In this document: positions 10,163-20,216 of the stretch, in pieces
Position numbering within the stretch: the first letter of the stretch is position 1
Layout of the letters: every line of letters begins with the position of its first letter
Assembly (NCBI GenBank): GCA_012516535.1
Contig: JAAYWP010000059.1
Coordinates: 1-55,036 of the forward strand
Reading direction: 5' to 3'
DNA length: 55,036 nucleotides
DNA from: Syntrophomonadaceae bacterium
GTDB taxonomy: Bacteria > Bacillota > DSM-12270 > Thermacetogeniales > Thermacetogeniaceae
Notes under the pieces: model-generated
The model's input: only the letters and a program-made list of their open reading frames with translations
Told to the model about the DNA's origin: nothing
Database searches by the model: none
Translations under genes and position numbers: made by a program

Positions 10163-11365
10163 GTGTCAAGATATTTATTCACTTCTGAGTCTGTTACAGA
10201 GGGCCATCCAGATAAGGTGGCTGATCAGATCTCTGATGCCATTTTGGATGCGATCCTTGAGAAGGATAAAATGGCCCGTGTGGCCTGTGAGACCCTGGTG
10301 ACAACCGGTTTGGTGATGGTCGCCGGTGAGATTACTACAGAATGTTATGTGGATATTCCTTATATAGTCCGTTCCACATTAAAGGAGATCGGTTATACTA
10401 GGGCTAAATATGGTTTTGACAGCGCAACTTGTGCTGTATTGACCTCTATAGAGGAGCAGTCTCCTGATATCGCACTTGGCGTAGATCAGGCTCTGGAGGT
10501 CAAGACCGGAGAAATCACAGGCAGCTGTGAATTAGGAGCAGGGGATCAGGGGATGATGTTCGGTTATGCCACAGATGAGACACCTGCGCTGATGCCACTT
10601 CCCATAGATCTAGCCCATAAACTGGCGCGCCGTTTAGCTGAAGTAAGGAAGAGGAGGATTCTTCCCTACCTGCGCCCTGATGGTAAAAGCCAGGTGACTG
10701 TGGAATATGATGGTGACCGCCCGGTGCGGGTGGATGCTGTGGTCATTTCAGCACAACACCGTCCGGATATCAGCCTTCAGCAGATCAGGGAAGATATTAT
10801 TGAAAATGTGATCAAAAGCACAATACCGGCTGAGTATATCGATGATAAGACAAGGTTTTTTGTGAATCCCACCGGGAGATTTGTCATCGGAGGTCCTCAG
10901 GGTGATACCGGGCTTACCGGGAGAAAGATAATTGTTGATACTTACGGAGGGGCAGCCAGGCATGGAGGTGGGGCCTTTTCAGGAAAGGATCCCACCAAGG
11001 TAGACCGCTCTGCTTCTTATTTTGCCCGCTATGTGGCAAAAAATATAGTAGCGGCAAAACTTGCCCGCAGGTGTGAACTTCAAGTGGCCTATGCCATCGG
11101 GGTGGCTAAACCGGTATCTATTCAGGTGCACACTTTTGGTACAGGTGTGATCCCTGATGAGGAGATCTGTAAACTGGTCAAGGAGTATTTTGATTTTAAA
11201 CCAGCAGCGATTATTGAAAAATTGGATTTGAGAAGGCCCATCTACAAACAGACTGCTGCCTATGGTCATTTCGGACGCCAGGATCTTGATTTGTCTTGGG
11301 AAAAAACCGATGTTGCAGAACTTTTAAGGAAGGCAGCGGAAAAGGTGAGCACAGCAGGTGTCTGA
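10163..11365 (+). CDS. metK: S-adenosylmethionine synthetase (GTG start)
   Basis: [52 protein letters not shown]. Confidence 0.98.
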   Translation: MSRYLFTSESVTEGHPDKVADQISDAILDAILEKDKMARVACETLVTTGLVMVAGEITTECYVDIPYIVRSTLKEIGYTRAKYGFDSATCAVLTSIEEQSPDIALGVDQALEVKTGEITGSCELGAGDQGMMFGYATDETPALMPLPIDLAHKLARRLAEVRKRRILPYLRPDGKSQVTVEYDGDRPVRVDAVVISAQHRPDISLQQIREDIIENVIKSTIPAEYIDDKTRFFVNPTGRFVIGGPQGDTGLTGRKIIVDTYGGAARHGGGAFSGKDPTKVDRSASYFARYVAKNIVAAKLARRCELQVAYAIGVAKPVSIQVHTFGTGVIPDEEICKLVKEYFDFKPAAIIEKLDLRRPIYKQTAAYGHFGRQDLDLSWEKTDVAELLRKAAEKVSTAGV

Positions 11366-11401
11366 TCTCCTTTATTAAAATAGTTTATAATTAGAGAACA
11401 T

Positions 11402-11450
11402 AACACCGTTCAGTTATAGCTTATAATTGGCCGGTGTTTCTTTGTTTTTT
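11402..11450 (+). terminator. Putative terminator after metK
   Basis: AACACCG ... CGGTGTT followed by tctttgtttttt. Confidence 0.6.
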
Positions 11451-11516
11451 ACTGTAGTCCATCCAAAACCAATTGTTCTGATATAATGTAGGAAGAATTA
11501 TACTGGAGAGTGAGCA

Positions 11517-13508
11517 ATGGGAGAAGAAGCAGCTGAGGTTGTTGTGAGAATAAATCATCCCCGATTGGACAATGTCTTTCACTACCGGATCCCTCAAAAG
11601 ATGGATAAACCCCAGTTAGGAATGAGGGTTAAGGTTCCTTTTGGCCACCGTGTAGTGGAGGGATGGGTAGTGGGTTACAGCAAACCAAGAGAGGGGATAC
11701 ATTTGCGTGAAATTGCAGAGATTACTGTCACAGAACCGGATTTTACAGAGGAGATGCTTCAGTTGGCACACTGGATGGCCGGTTATTATATGCACCCCTT
11801 GAGTGAGATTCTTGAACTGATGTCTCCTCCTAAGGCACCCAAGCGTCCTCTTGAATTAACCACACCAGAGAGCCTACCACAGCATGCTGAAGAAATTGTG
11901 TTGACTGATGAACAGCAGGCTGCTTTAACAGCAATAATCGATGCACTAAAGAGACAGGAGGGCGGAAGTTTTTTGTTATATGGGGTGACCGGCTGCGGCA
12001 AAACAGAGGTTTATCTGCGCGCTGCCCAGGCAGCTCTTGATCTGGGATGTCAGGTGCTCTACCTTGTACCTGAGATCGCTCTTACACCACAGAAGGAGGC
12101 CATCTTCCAGAGCTGGTTTGGGGAAGAGGTGGCTGTTTGGCACCACAGATTAAGCGGGAGGGAGAAATATAGAAACTGGGAGGGCATTAAAAGAGGTTAT
12201 TACAAGGTATTGATCGGCCCCCGCTCTGCTGTTTTTGCTCCTTTTAAAAGACTTGGTCTGATTATCATCGATGAAGAACATGATTCAGCCTATAAGCAGC
12301 AGGAAAAACCCTATTACCATGCACGCCAGCTTGCATTATGGCGTGCCCGCTATAATAAGGCTGTGATTGTGCTAGGGAGTGCAACTCCGTCTCTGGAGAG
12401 CTATACCGCAGCAGCTGCAGGAAAAACACAGGTATTGACTATAAAAAAAAGGCCACCTGGGCGTTACCTGCCTAGGGTTAGTGTTGTTGATATGAAAGAG
12501 GAGGTCAGGGAGGGAAACCTTTCCTCACTGAGCAGATACCTGCTGGAACAGATCAGGCTGCGTTTGGCAAAAGAGGAGCAGGTTATACTGTTCTTAAACA
12601 GGAGGGGGTATGCTCCATTAGTTTTCTGCCCCTCCTGTGGTGAGGTTCTCAAATGCAGGAACTGTTCAATATCTCTTATTTACCACAAACAAACAAGGGA
12701 TTTGCGTTGCCATTACTGTAACATCAGAAGAGCCGTTCCTGAGGTTTGTCCTTCCTGTGGCAACAGGAAGGGAATGCGTTTTTTGGGAACAGGAATACAA
12801 AAGGTGGAAAAAGAGCTAAACGAAATCCTGCCTGATAGCAGAGTGGTCCGTCTGGATTATGACACTACCCGCAAAAAAGGGGCCTTCCAACGGATATTGG
12901 GGAGCTTTTACCGGAGGGAGGCGGACATTCTGCTGGGAACACAGATGGTGGCCAAGGGCCATGATTTTCCCGGTGTAACTTTAGTGGGTGTCCTCAATGC
13001 AGATCTTTCTTTGAATTTGCCTGATTTTCGGTCTGCTGAGCACACCTTTCAATTATTGACCCAGGTAGCAGGTCGGGCAGGACGCGGCAGTCAACCCGGG
13101 GAGGTGGTGGTACAGACCCTCTACCCTGATCACTACAGTATCACCGCTGCCTGTCAAGGGGACCACCATTATTTTTACAGGGAAGAGATGAGGAGGAGAC
13201 GCTCTTTGGAATATCCACCTTTTGGTGAATTGATCAGGCTGCGGCTGACAGGGGATGATGAGGAAAAAGTTATAAGTCTTTCTGCTCAGATAGCTGAAGA
13301 GCTCAGGTGTATATTAACTCCATACCAGCTCTCTGTGCTGGGGCCTGCTCCCGCATCTGTTGTGCGGGTAAAGGGGTATTATAGATATCAGGTGATGCTG
13401 AAAGGAAAGTGCAGGCCGGTGCGTCGTAAGATCAGAGAGTGTCTGGAAGTTTATCAAAAAAATAATAGTGTTATAATTAATATTGAAGTTGATCCTTTTG
13501 GTTTTTAA
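11517..13508 (+). CDS. priA: Primosomal protein N' (helicase)
   Basis: LLYGVTGCGKTEVYLRAA; IIDEEHDSAYKQQEKPYY; zinc-binding Cys pairs CPSCGEVLKCRNC / CHYC / CPSCG. Confidence 0.97.
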   Translation: MGEEAAEVVVRINHPRLDNVFHYRIPQKMDKPQLGMRVKVPFGHRVVEGWVVGYSKPREGIHLREIAEITVTEPDFTEEMLQLAHWMAGYYMHPLSEILELMSPPKAPKRPLELTTPESLPQHAEEIVLTDEQQAALTAIIDALKRQEGGSFLLYGVTGCGKTEVYLRAAQAALDLGCQVLYLVPEIALTPQKEAIFQSWFGEEVAVWHHRLSGREKYRNWEGIKRGYYKVLIGPRSAVFAPFKRLGLIIIDEEHDSAYKQQEKPYYHARQLALWRARYNKAVIVLGSATPSLESYTAAAAGKTQVLTIKKRPPGRYLPRVSVVDMKEEVREGNLSSLSRYLLEQIRLRLAKEEQVILFLNRRGYAPLVFCPSCGEVLKCRNCSISLIYHKQTRDLRCHYCNIRRAVPEVCPSCGNRKGMRFLGTGIQKVEKELNEILPDSRVVRLDYDTTRKKGAFQRILGSFYRREADILLGTQMVAKGHDFPGVTLVGVLNADLSLNLPDFRSAEHTFQLLTQVAGRAGRGSQPGEVVVQTLYPDHYSITAACQGDHHYFYREEMRRRRSLEYPPFGELIRLRLTGDDEEKVISLSAQIAEELRCILTPYQLSVLGPAPASVVRVKGYYRYQVMLKGKCRPVRRKIRECLEVYQKNNSVIINIEVDPFGF

Positions 13509-13526
13509 TAGTAAAGGAGGCAGTAT

Positions 13527-13985
13527 TTGATGTCATCCCGTAAAATTGTGGAAGTGGGGGACCCTGTTCTGCGGCAGCAAGCTCGACCAGTTACTGTAAT
13601 CAATAAAAAGATAAAAAAGCTGTTGGATGATATGGCTGAAACCATGTATCAAGCCAGGGGTGTAGGGCTGGCAGCCCCACAGATAGGCGTTGCTAAGAGA
13701 ATAATTGTAGTGGATGTGGGAGAAGGGCTCTGGGAGTTGATCAACCCGGAAATTATATTTAGGGAGGGTGAAGAGGTAGACCTGGAGGGTTGTTTGAGCA
13801 TCCCCGGTGTGACTGGAGAAGTTATGAGAGCCTCCCGGGTTCGGGTCAGAGGGTTAAACCGGAATGGACAGCAACAGGTTATAACTGCAGAAGGGTTCGG
13901 AGCCAGGGCATTTCAGCATGAAATCGATCACCTGGATGGTATTTTATTTATTGATAAAGCGCTGAGGATCATCAAACAGGAATAA
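13527..13985 (+). CDS. def: Peptide deformylase
   Basis: [27 protein letters not shown]. Confidence 0.98.
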   Translation: MMSSRKIVEVGDPVLRQQARPVTVINKKIKKLLDDMAETMYQARGVGLAAPQIGVAKRIIVVDVGEGLWELINPEIIFREGEEVDLEGCLSIPGVTGEVMRASRVRVRGLNRNGQQQVITAEGFGARAFQHEIDHLDGILFIDKALRIIKQE

Positions 13986-13999
13986 AGGGGGAAAGGCCT

Positions 14000-14932
14000 T
14001 TGAAAATTCTTTTTTGTGGTACAGCTCACTTTGCACTCCCTGCTTTAAAAAAGATACTTGATAAATGGGAAGTGCTGGGAATAATAACTCAACCTGACCG
14101 CCCCCGTGGCCGGGGCAGGAAAATTGCTGCACCGCCGGTTAAGGAGTTTGCCCTGGCTAGTTCTGTTCCTGTGTATCAACCAAAAAATGCTGGGGAACTG
14201 ATCCAGGTTATTGAGCAAGAGAAATTCAAACCCGATCTGCTAGTGGTTGTGGCTTATGGCCTAATTCTTCCTGCCCGGGTTTTAGATCTGCCCCTTTTAG
14301 GGTGCATCAATTTGCATCCGTCACTCCTTCCTGCTTACCGTGGAGCTGCACCCATTCAGAGGGCGATTATGAATGGGGAGCAAATAACTGGTGTGACTAC
14401 CATGTATTTGTCCCAAGAGATGGATGCAGGTGATATTATTTATCAGGAGAAAAGGGAGATACCAAGGGATTTCACTGCAGGTGAGCTGGCCCATGTGCTG
14501 GCAGAGCAGGGTGCTCGACTGCTGGTGAAGACCATTTCCGATCTGGAGCAGGGAAAGGCGCCGCGACAGGCGCAGGACCCGAACAAGGTCAGCTATGCAC
14601 CGCCGCTGAGCAAAGAGGATGAGAGGATCCATTGGAACCGGGATGCAGAAGTTATTTATAACCAGATTAGGGGTATGAACCCAAAACCAGGAGCGTATAC
14701 TGAGTTCAAGGGCAGGATTTTAAAGGTATGGAGATCTCAGCTGGTTGACGAAGAAAAAACAGGATTTATGCCGGGTGATGTTGTAAAAACCGATGTGAAG
14801 AGGGGTTTTGTGGTACAAACCGGAAGTGGCCAGCTTCTTTTAACAGAGGTGCAGCCTGCTGGGCGACCCCGGATGAGCGCTGCTGAGTTCTTGCGCGGAT
14901 ATAGGATCACAGCAGGGACTCAACTGGGATGA
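14000..14932 (+). CDS. fmt: Methionyl-tRNA formyltransferase
   Basis: QPDRPRGRGRK; NLHPSLLPAYRGAAPIQRAI. Confidence 0.97.
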   Translation: MKILFCGTAHFALPALKKILDKWEVLGIITQPDRPRGRGRKIAAPPVKEFALASSVPVYQPKNAGELIQVIEQEKFKPDLLVVVAYGLILPARVLDLPLLGCINLHPSLLPAYRGAAPIQRAIMNGEQITGVTTMYLSQEMDAGDIIYQEKREIPRDFTAGELAHVLAEQGARLLVKTISDLEQGKAPRQAQDPNKVSYAPPLSKEDERIHWNRDAEVIYNQIRGMNPKPGAYTEFKGRILKVWRSQLVDEEKTGFMPGDVVKTDVKRGFVVQTGSGQLLLTEVQPAGRPRMSAAEFLRGYRITAGTQLG

Positions 14933-14959
14933 TTATTATTTCAAAGGCAGGTAAGAGGA

Positions 14960-16342
14960 TTGAATGGATCTAAGCTATCTCCAGCAAGAAATGCAGCTCT
15001 ACAAGTGCTTTTGTCTGTGGAGAGGGAGGGCGCTTATGCCAATTTGGAACTGCAAAAGTTAGCCCGCACAGGGAAGCTGAGTCCCCAGGATACTTCACTG
15101 CTCACTGAATTGGTTTACGGTACTTTGCGCAGACAGGGGACCTTGGACTGGGTCATAGAGCAATTCAGTAAAGTGCCGGTTTCCCGAATGAATTACATCA
15201 TCCGCAATATTGTACGCATGGGTGTCTATCAGCTTTTATATCTAGATAAGGTTCCCCCCAGAGCTGTCTGTAATGAGGCTGTGGAACTGGCTAAAAGAAG
15301 AGGAATTCGCGGATTAGCGGGATTTGTCAATGGCCTGTTGCGCACTATCAGCAGCAAAAAAGGGGAAATAGCTTTTCCGGATCCAATAGAAAAACCGGCA
15401 CTTTATTTGAGTTTGAAGTATTCCCACCCCCTCTGGTTGGTTGAGCGCTGGTTAGAACGGTTTGGGAGGGAGGAAACAGCTGCATTGTGCAAGGCCAATA
15501 ATGAGCCTCCAGCTGTTGTACTGCGCTGTAATACACTAAAAACCACACCAGCACAATTGCTGAAACAATTGACTAAAGAGGGGCTGGTGGTACATCCCAG
15601 TGCCCTGGTTCAGGAGGGTGTGATCGTAGAAAAGGCGGCTTATTTACCTGAATTAAAATCCTTTCAAGAAGGCTTGTTCACTGTCCAGGATGAGAGCTCA
15701 ATGCTCGCTTCTCTTGTGTTAAATCCCAAACCTGGTTCAATTGTTGTGGATGCCTGCAGTGGACCTGGTGGAAAAACAACACATCTGGCACAGCTGATGA
15801 AAAACAAGGGAAGGATCCTAGCTTTTGATGTTCATCAGCACCGGCTTGATCTCATTGAGTCGGCCTGTAGGAGGTTAGGAGTAAAGATTGTTGAGACAAT
15901 CCTGTTAGATGCTAGGGAACTACCTAAGAAGTTCGAACAAAAAGCTGATTACCTGCTGGTTGATGTGCCATGTTCTGGTTTGGGTGTGATCCGCAGGCGA
16001 CCAGAACTGCGCTGGCGGGTAGAAGCAGATGACCTGCCTCTTCACGCACAACAGCAGTTAGAGATTCTGGGACAGGCAGCTAAATGCCTAAAACCCGGTG
16101 GTAAACTCCTTTACAGCACCTGTTCTACTGAGCCGGAGGAAAATACAGGGGTTGTCAACTCCTTTTTAATGGAATACACTGAATTTATACCCCAGGATTT
16201 AACTGCATTGCTACCTTTTCCGTTGGCAGATGAGAGGGACCAGCTTGATGCAAAAAGCGGTTATTTACAGCTGTTGCCTCATCGTCACAGGACCGATGGC
16301 TTTTTTCTGTCCTGTTTTAGAAAAGTAAGAAAGAGCAGGTGA
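14960..16342 (+). CDS. rsmB: 16S rRNA m5C967 methyltransferase RsmB
   Basis: NusB-like N-terminus; VVDACSGPGGKTTHLAQ; DVPCSGLGVIRRRPELRWR; YSTCSTEPEEN. Confidence 0.96.
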   Translation: MNGSKLSPARNAALQVLLSVEREGAYANLELQKLARTGKLSPQDTSLLTELVYGTLRRQGTLDWVIEQFSKVPVSRMNYIIRNIVRMGVYQLLYLDKVPPRAVCNEAVELAKRRGIRGLAGFVNGLLRTISSKKGEIAFPDPIEKPALYLSLKYSHPLWLVERWLERFGREETAALCKANNEPPAVVLRCNTLKTTPAQLLKQLTKEGLVVHPSALVQEGVIVEKAAYLPELKSFQEGLFTVQDESSMLASLVLNPKPGSIVVDACSGPGGKTTHLAQLMKNKGRILAFDVHQHRLDLIESACRRLGVKIVETILLDARELPKKFEQKADYLLVDVPCSGLGVIRRRPELRWRVEADDLPLHAQQQLEILGQAAKCLKPGGKLLYSTCSTEPEENTGVVNSFLMEYTEFIPQDLTALLPFPLADERDQLDAKSGYLQLLPHRHRTDGFFLSCFRKVRKSR

Positions 16343-16346
16343 AACC

Positions 16347-17096
16347 ATGAATTTGGAAGACTTGGAAAACATGCTCGCTAAGTTTTGGGAAGGTATATTT
16401 CGCAAAGGAAAACGGCCGATCCAACCTGTGGAAATTGCCAGAGCGCTGGTTAGAGAGATGGCTGCTCAGCGAAGGGTTAGTGTTTCCCGGGTCTATGCGC
16501 CTAATATATTTACCATTTCTTTGAGCAAAGCGGATTTCCAACAGACCTCTTCATTGCAGGAAGCACTCTGCCGCGAATTGGCCGATTATGTTAGAAATAA
16601 GGCAGTAGAGAAAGAATACACTCTGATTGGGAGGCCGCAGGTTGCCTTTATGGAGGACGAGACCCTGGAGATGGGGGAGATTACAGTTAAGTCTGCCTAC
16701 TCTTCAGATCTTGACCAGGAACAGCTGCAAGCTGATGAGGCAGCTAGGATAGACCATACTATGATTTTTGATAAAAGAGATAAGCTTAATGAAGCTGTGG
16801 GTAAGAGTTATATTGTAAGGATCATTAGCGGGCCTGATCAGGGAAAAAGCATCACTATTAAAAGAGATGCTTGTTATTATATCGGTCGCAAAAGCACCAA
16901 CCACCTGGTGCTCACTGATATCAACGCTTCCCGTGATCACGCTTCCCTAGAACTGCGTAATGGTGTTTTGCATATAGTTGATCTGGGAAGCAGGAATGGA
17001 ACCTTTGTAGATGGAATTCGAGTAGAGCAGTATGAACTGGAAGATGGTGATCAGTTTCAGATCGGGGATAACCTGTTTAGAATCGAGAGGGGATAA
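16347..17096 (+). CDS. DUF3662 + FHA domain protein (FhaA-like)
   Basis: N-terminal DUF3662 region (PVEIARALVREMAAQRRVSVSRVYAPNIFTISLS); C-terminal FHA YYIGRKSTNHLVLTDINASRDHASLELRNGVLHIVDLGSRNGTFVDG. Confidence 0.9.
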   Translation: MNLEDLENMLAKFWEGIFRKGKRPIQPVEIARALVREMAAQRRVSVSRVYAPNIFTISLSKADFQQTSSLQEALCRELADYVRNKAVEKEYTLIGRPQVAFMEDETLEMGEITVKSAYSSDLDQEQLQADEAARIDHTMIFDKRDKLNEAVGKSYIVRIISGPDQGKSITIKRDACYYIGRKSTNHLVLTDINASRDHASLELRNGVLHIVDLGSRNGTFVDGIRVEQYELEDGDQFQIGDNLFRIERG

Positions 17097-17099
17097 TCC

Positions 17100-18788
17100 A
17101 TGATTTTGCTGGTCCTGGTTCTGAAGTATCTGCTGCTGTTTCTCATCTGTCTATTTTTATTGAATGTTATCCTGAACTTGAGCCCAAGTGGGAAAACAAA
17201 AAAAGCCGTTCTGGAGGTCCTCAGTTCAGGAACTGCAGCAGTTCAGAGCGGGAAAAAATGGGATTTAGGGAAAGGTGTGCTTCTTGGCCGGGGGAGCGAA
17301 TGTACGGTCAACCTTCCTGATCCCTATGTTTCCAGCAGACATGCCCGTATTATTCTTCAGGATGGAAAGTACTATGTGACGGACCTAGGCAGCACAAACG
17401 GCACCCTGTTGAATGACCAACCCTTGACTTTTCCGCAGCAGTTGCACAATGGATCCTATTTAAAAATAGGTGGCTTTGTTCTCAAAGCCCTGATACCGGA
17501 AGAAAAGAAAGCAGGCAGGTCCTTATTGCTGCCGCTGTTTCCGGGCTTGATCATCGCTGCTGGTGGTCTGGAGCTCTACTGGCAGCAGTTGCTCAAATAT
17601 CAGGATATAGGTGTTTTGATGGCAGCAGCTCTGATGCTTGTTATCAGTTCTTATGTTGTGGAATACAGGGGCCGGGGTGACCCATTGCTTATCCAAATGA
17701 TCAGTGTCCTGTCCGCACTGGGGCTTGTTTTAATATATCGAGTTGATCCCTATTACGGGATCCGCCAATCCTACTGGGTCATAGCAGGCTTTGGTCTCTA
17801 TTGGGCGATTCAGATTTTTCTTGTTGAATATAAACGCCTGCTTAATTATAAGTACACCTTCATGGTGCTGAGCCTTGTTTTCCTTGCGATCACCATTTTG
17901 TTTGGTGTGGAGGCAGGGGGTGCACGCAGTTGGCTTTCCTTTGGCTCTTTTCATTTTCAACCTTCAGAGTTTGTGAAGATTTTTATGGTCATCTTTCTAG
18001 CAGGTTACCTTGATGAAAATAAAGAAATCCTCAGGGGCGGAACACTGAAGTTCGGTCGTTTTTATTTTCCAGATTGGCCCTATTTGGGACCCCTTTTAGC
18101 TGTTTGTGGCCTTTCTTTGCTGCTCTTGGTTTTTCAAAAGGATTTGGGAATGGCTCTTCTCTTTTTCGCTATTTTCTTGGTGATGGTTTATATCGCTACA
18201 GATCGCTCATATTTTCTCCTATTGGGGCTGGGGCTTTTTTCTGCAGGAACAGTATTGATGTATCATATTTTTCCCCATGTCCAAAACAGATTGTCGATTT
18301 ACCTCAATCCCCTAGAGGAGTTAGATGCCGGGGGCTATCAGGTTGTACAATCACTATTTGCCATCGGTGGAGGGGGAATATTTGGACAGGGTTTTGGCAG
18401 TGGTTTTCCCACATTAATACCTGCAGTCCACACAGATTTTATTTTTTCCTTGATGGCAGAGGAGTTAGGGCTACTCGGTGCTCTTGCAATAATTGGAATC
18501 TATTTTATTCTGGTTTGGAAGGGGATTCAGACCGCCCTTCAGGCGTCAGATGATTTCGGTTTGCTGATGGCCTGCGGCTTCAGCAGTATTCTTGCTTTAC
18601 AAACATTGATCATTATCGGGGGTGTAAGCAATCTTATTCCCCTAACAGGAATACCTCTGCCTTTTTTGAGTTACGGAGGCAGTTCTTTTATTTCCAATTG
18701 TTTTTTGATCGGTATGCTTTCTAAAATAAGTGCTGAAGGGGAGAGTGCTGAGAATTTAGGGGTGGTTGCTGATACAGCTGGTGACTAG
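17100..18788 (+). CDS. Fusion protein: N-terminal TM helix, FHA domain, FtsW/RodA SEDS membrane domain
   Basis: FHA: GVLLGRGSECTVNLPDPYVSSRHARIILQDGKYYVTDLGSTNGTLLN; SEDS: GGARSWLSFGSFHFQPSEFVKI, GIPLPFLSYGGSSFISN; one uninterrupted frame. Confidence 0.93.
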   Translation: MILLVLVLKYLLLFLICLFLLNVILNLSPSGKTKKAVLEVLSSGTAAVQSGKKWDLGKGVLLGRGSECTVNLPDPYVSSRHARIILQDGKYYVTDLGSTNGTLLNDQPLTFPQQLHNGSYLKIGGFVLKALIPEEKKAGRSLLLPLFPGLIIAAGGLELYWQQLLKYQDIGVLMAAALMLVISSYVVEYRGRGDPLLIQMISVLSALGLVLIYRVDPYYGIRQSYWVIAGFGLYWAIQIFLVEYKRLLNYKYTFMVLSLVFLAITILFGVEAGGARSWLSFGSFHFQPSEFVKIFMVIFLAGYLDENKEILRGGTLKFGRFYFPDWPYLGPLLAVCGLSLLLLVFQKDLGMALLFFAIFLVMVYIATDRSYFLLLGLGLFSAGTVLMYHIFPHVQNRLSIYLNPLEELDAGGYQVVQSLFAIGGGGIFGQGFGSGFPTLIPAVHTDFIFSLMAEELGLLGALAIIGIYFILVWKGIQTALQASDDFGLLMACGFSSILALQTLIIIGGVSNLIPLTGIPLPFLSYGGSSFISNCFLIGMLSKISAEGESAENLGVVADTAGD

Positions 18789-18802
18789 GTTTTTTAAGGG
18801 GT

Positions 18803-20212
18803 ATGAACGCTATGCGTAACACAGTGAAAAAGTTTTTTATATTTATCACAGTGTGCTTTCTTATTTACGCAGGCTATCTTATTTATCTGGTCCTGCTAAA
18901 GGGGCCTGCTTTAAGCAAACATGCTGCCAACCCCAGGCAGTGGATTGTCGAAAATCGAGTTATGCGGGGAGGAATTTTGACCCGTGATGGAGAAAAAATA
19001 GCCGGTAGCATTATTGAAGGGGATAATAACAAGAGAAAATACTATTATCCACAGCAGTATGCTCACCTGACCGGTTATCACTCACAGATACTGGGGAAGT
19101 CAGGTTTGGAAAAGGCCTATGATGAGGAACTACTGGGGTTGAAGGGTTATAGCTTAAGGAATTTAGAGGCCCGCTGGGGATTGGTAAAAACTGAGGGTGA
19201 TAGTCTTTATCTAACTATAGATCACCAACTGCAGATGAAAGCCTATGAATTGATGTCTTCTTATAGAGGGGCGGCAGTTGTACTGAATCCCAGAACAGGT
19301 GAGATTCTGGCTATGGTCAGCACTCCCAGTTATGACCCTAATAATGACAGCTTGGAGAAATCATGGGATAAACTGCGTGAAAATGAAAGCCGTCCCCTGT
19401 GGAACAGGGCTATCCAGGGCTTGTATCCTCCTGGGTCTACTATGAAAATCGTTACCGCTGCTATCGGGCTAAAAAAATACCCTCAGTTGCAAGATGTTAC
19501 CTTCAACTGTCAGGGGCAGTTGACTATCGAGGGAAGGGTACTTCGTGATCTGCGAGCACATGGAACTGTGGATCTTAAACGCGCCCTGGCTGTGTCATGC
19601 AATTCCTATTTTGCCGATTTGGGGATGAGAATAGGCAGTGAAGATTTCACCCGGGGGCTTGAGGCTTTCGGCTGGGGAGCAGAGCTTCCCTTTGATCTGC
19701 CTGCTGCAGATATCCCCCTTGATCGGGAAAGCCTGCAAAACGCCAATGGCCTTGCTGAGTCCAGTATGGGGCAGGGGAAAATTCAGGTCAGTCCGCTTTT
19801 TATGGCAATGGTTGCCGGTTCTTTGGGCAATGGGGGGTTGATGATGACTCCCTATCTTGTACAGGAGATTCGTTCACCTGAAGGTGATCTGGTTTGGAAA
19901 AGGGAACCCCAACCTTTGCGTACAGTGGCATCATCTGAAATTGCCTGGCAGGTTCAGGAGGGTATGGTGCAGGTTATACGACCGGGGGGAACAGGTACAG
20001 CTGCTTCCTTACCCGGGATAACTGTGGCAGGTAAAACCGGATCTGCGGAAAACCCAGCAGGTAATCCCCATGCATGGTTTGTGGCTTTTGCGCCTGCAGA
20101 ACAGCCTGAGGCTGCTGTGTGTGTTGTAGTTGAAAATGGTGGGCAGGGTGGCAGAATTGCAGCACCAATAGCCAAGGAATTATTAAGACTTGCCCTCACA
20201 CGGGAGGATTAA
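18803..20212 (+). CDS. Class B penicillin-binding protein (PbpA-like transpeptidase)
   Basis: Active-site motifs PPGSTMKIV (SxxK), SCN, KTGSA; single N-terminal TM. Confidence 0.94.
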   Translation: MNAMRNTVKKFFIFITVCFLIYAGYLIYLVLLKGPALSKHAANPRQWIVENRVMRGGILTRDGEKIAGSIIEGDNNKRKYYYPQQYAHLTGYHSQILGKSGLEKAYDEELLGLKGYSLRNLEARWGLVKTEGDSLYLTIDHQLQMKAYELMSSYRGAAVVLNPRTGEILAMVSTPSYDPNNDSLEKSWDKLRENESRPLWNRAIQGLYPPGSTMKIVTAAIGLKKYPQLQDVTFNCQGQLTIEGRVLRDLRAHGTVDLKRALAVSCNSYFADLGMRIGSEDFTRGLEAFGWGAELPFDLPAADIPLDRESLQNANGLAESSMGQGKIQVSPLFMAMVAGSLGNGGLMMTPYLVQEIRSPEGDLVWKREPQPLRTVASSEIAWQVQEGMVQVIRPGGTGTAASLPGITVAGKTGSAENPAGNPHAWFVAFAPAEQPEAAVCVVVENGGQGGRIAAPIAKELLRLALTRED

Positions 20213-20216
20213 GATA

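Noticed and set aside
18074-18553. 159-aa plus-strand ORF within the FHA-SEDS gene
   Set aside because: Alternative frame of a strongly conserved SEDS domain; W/C/F-rich out-of-frame composition.
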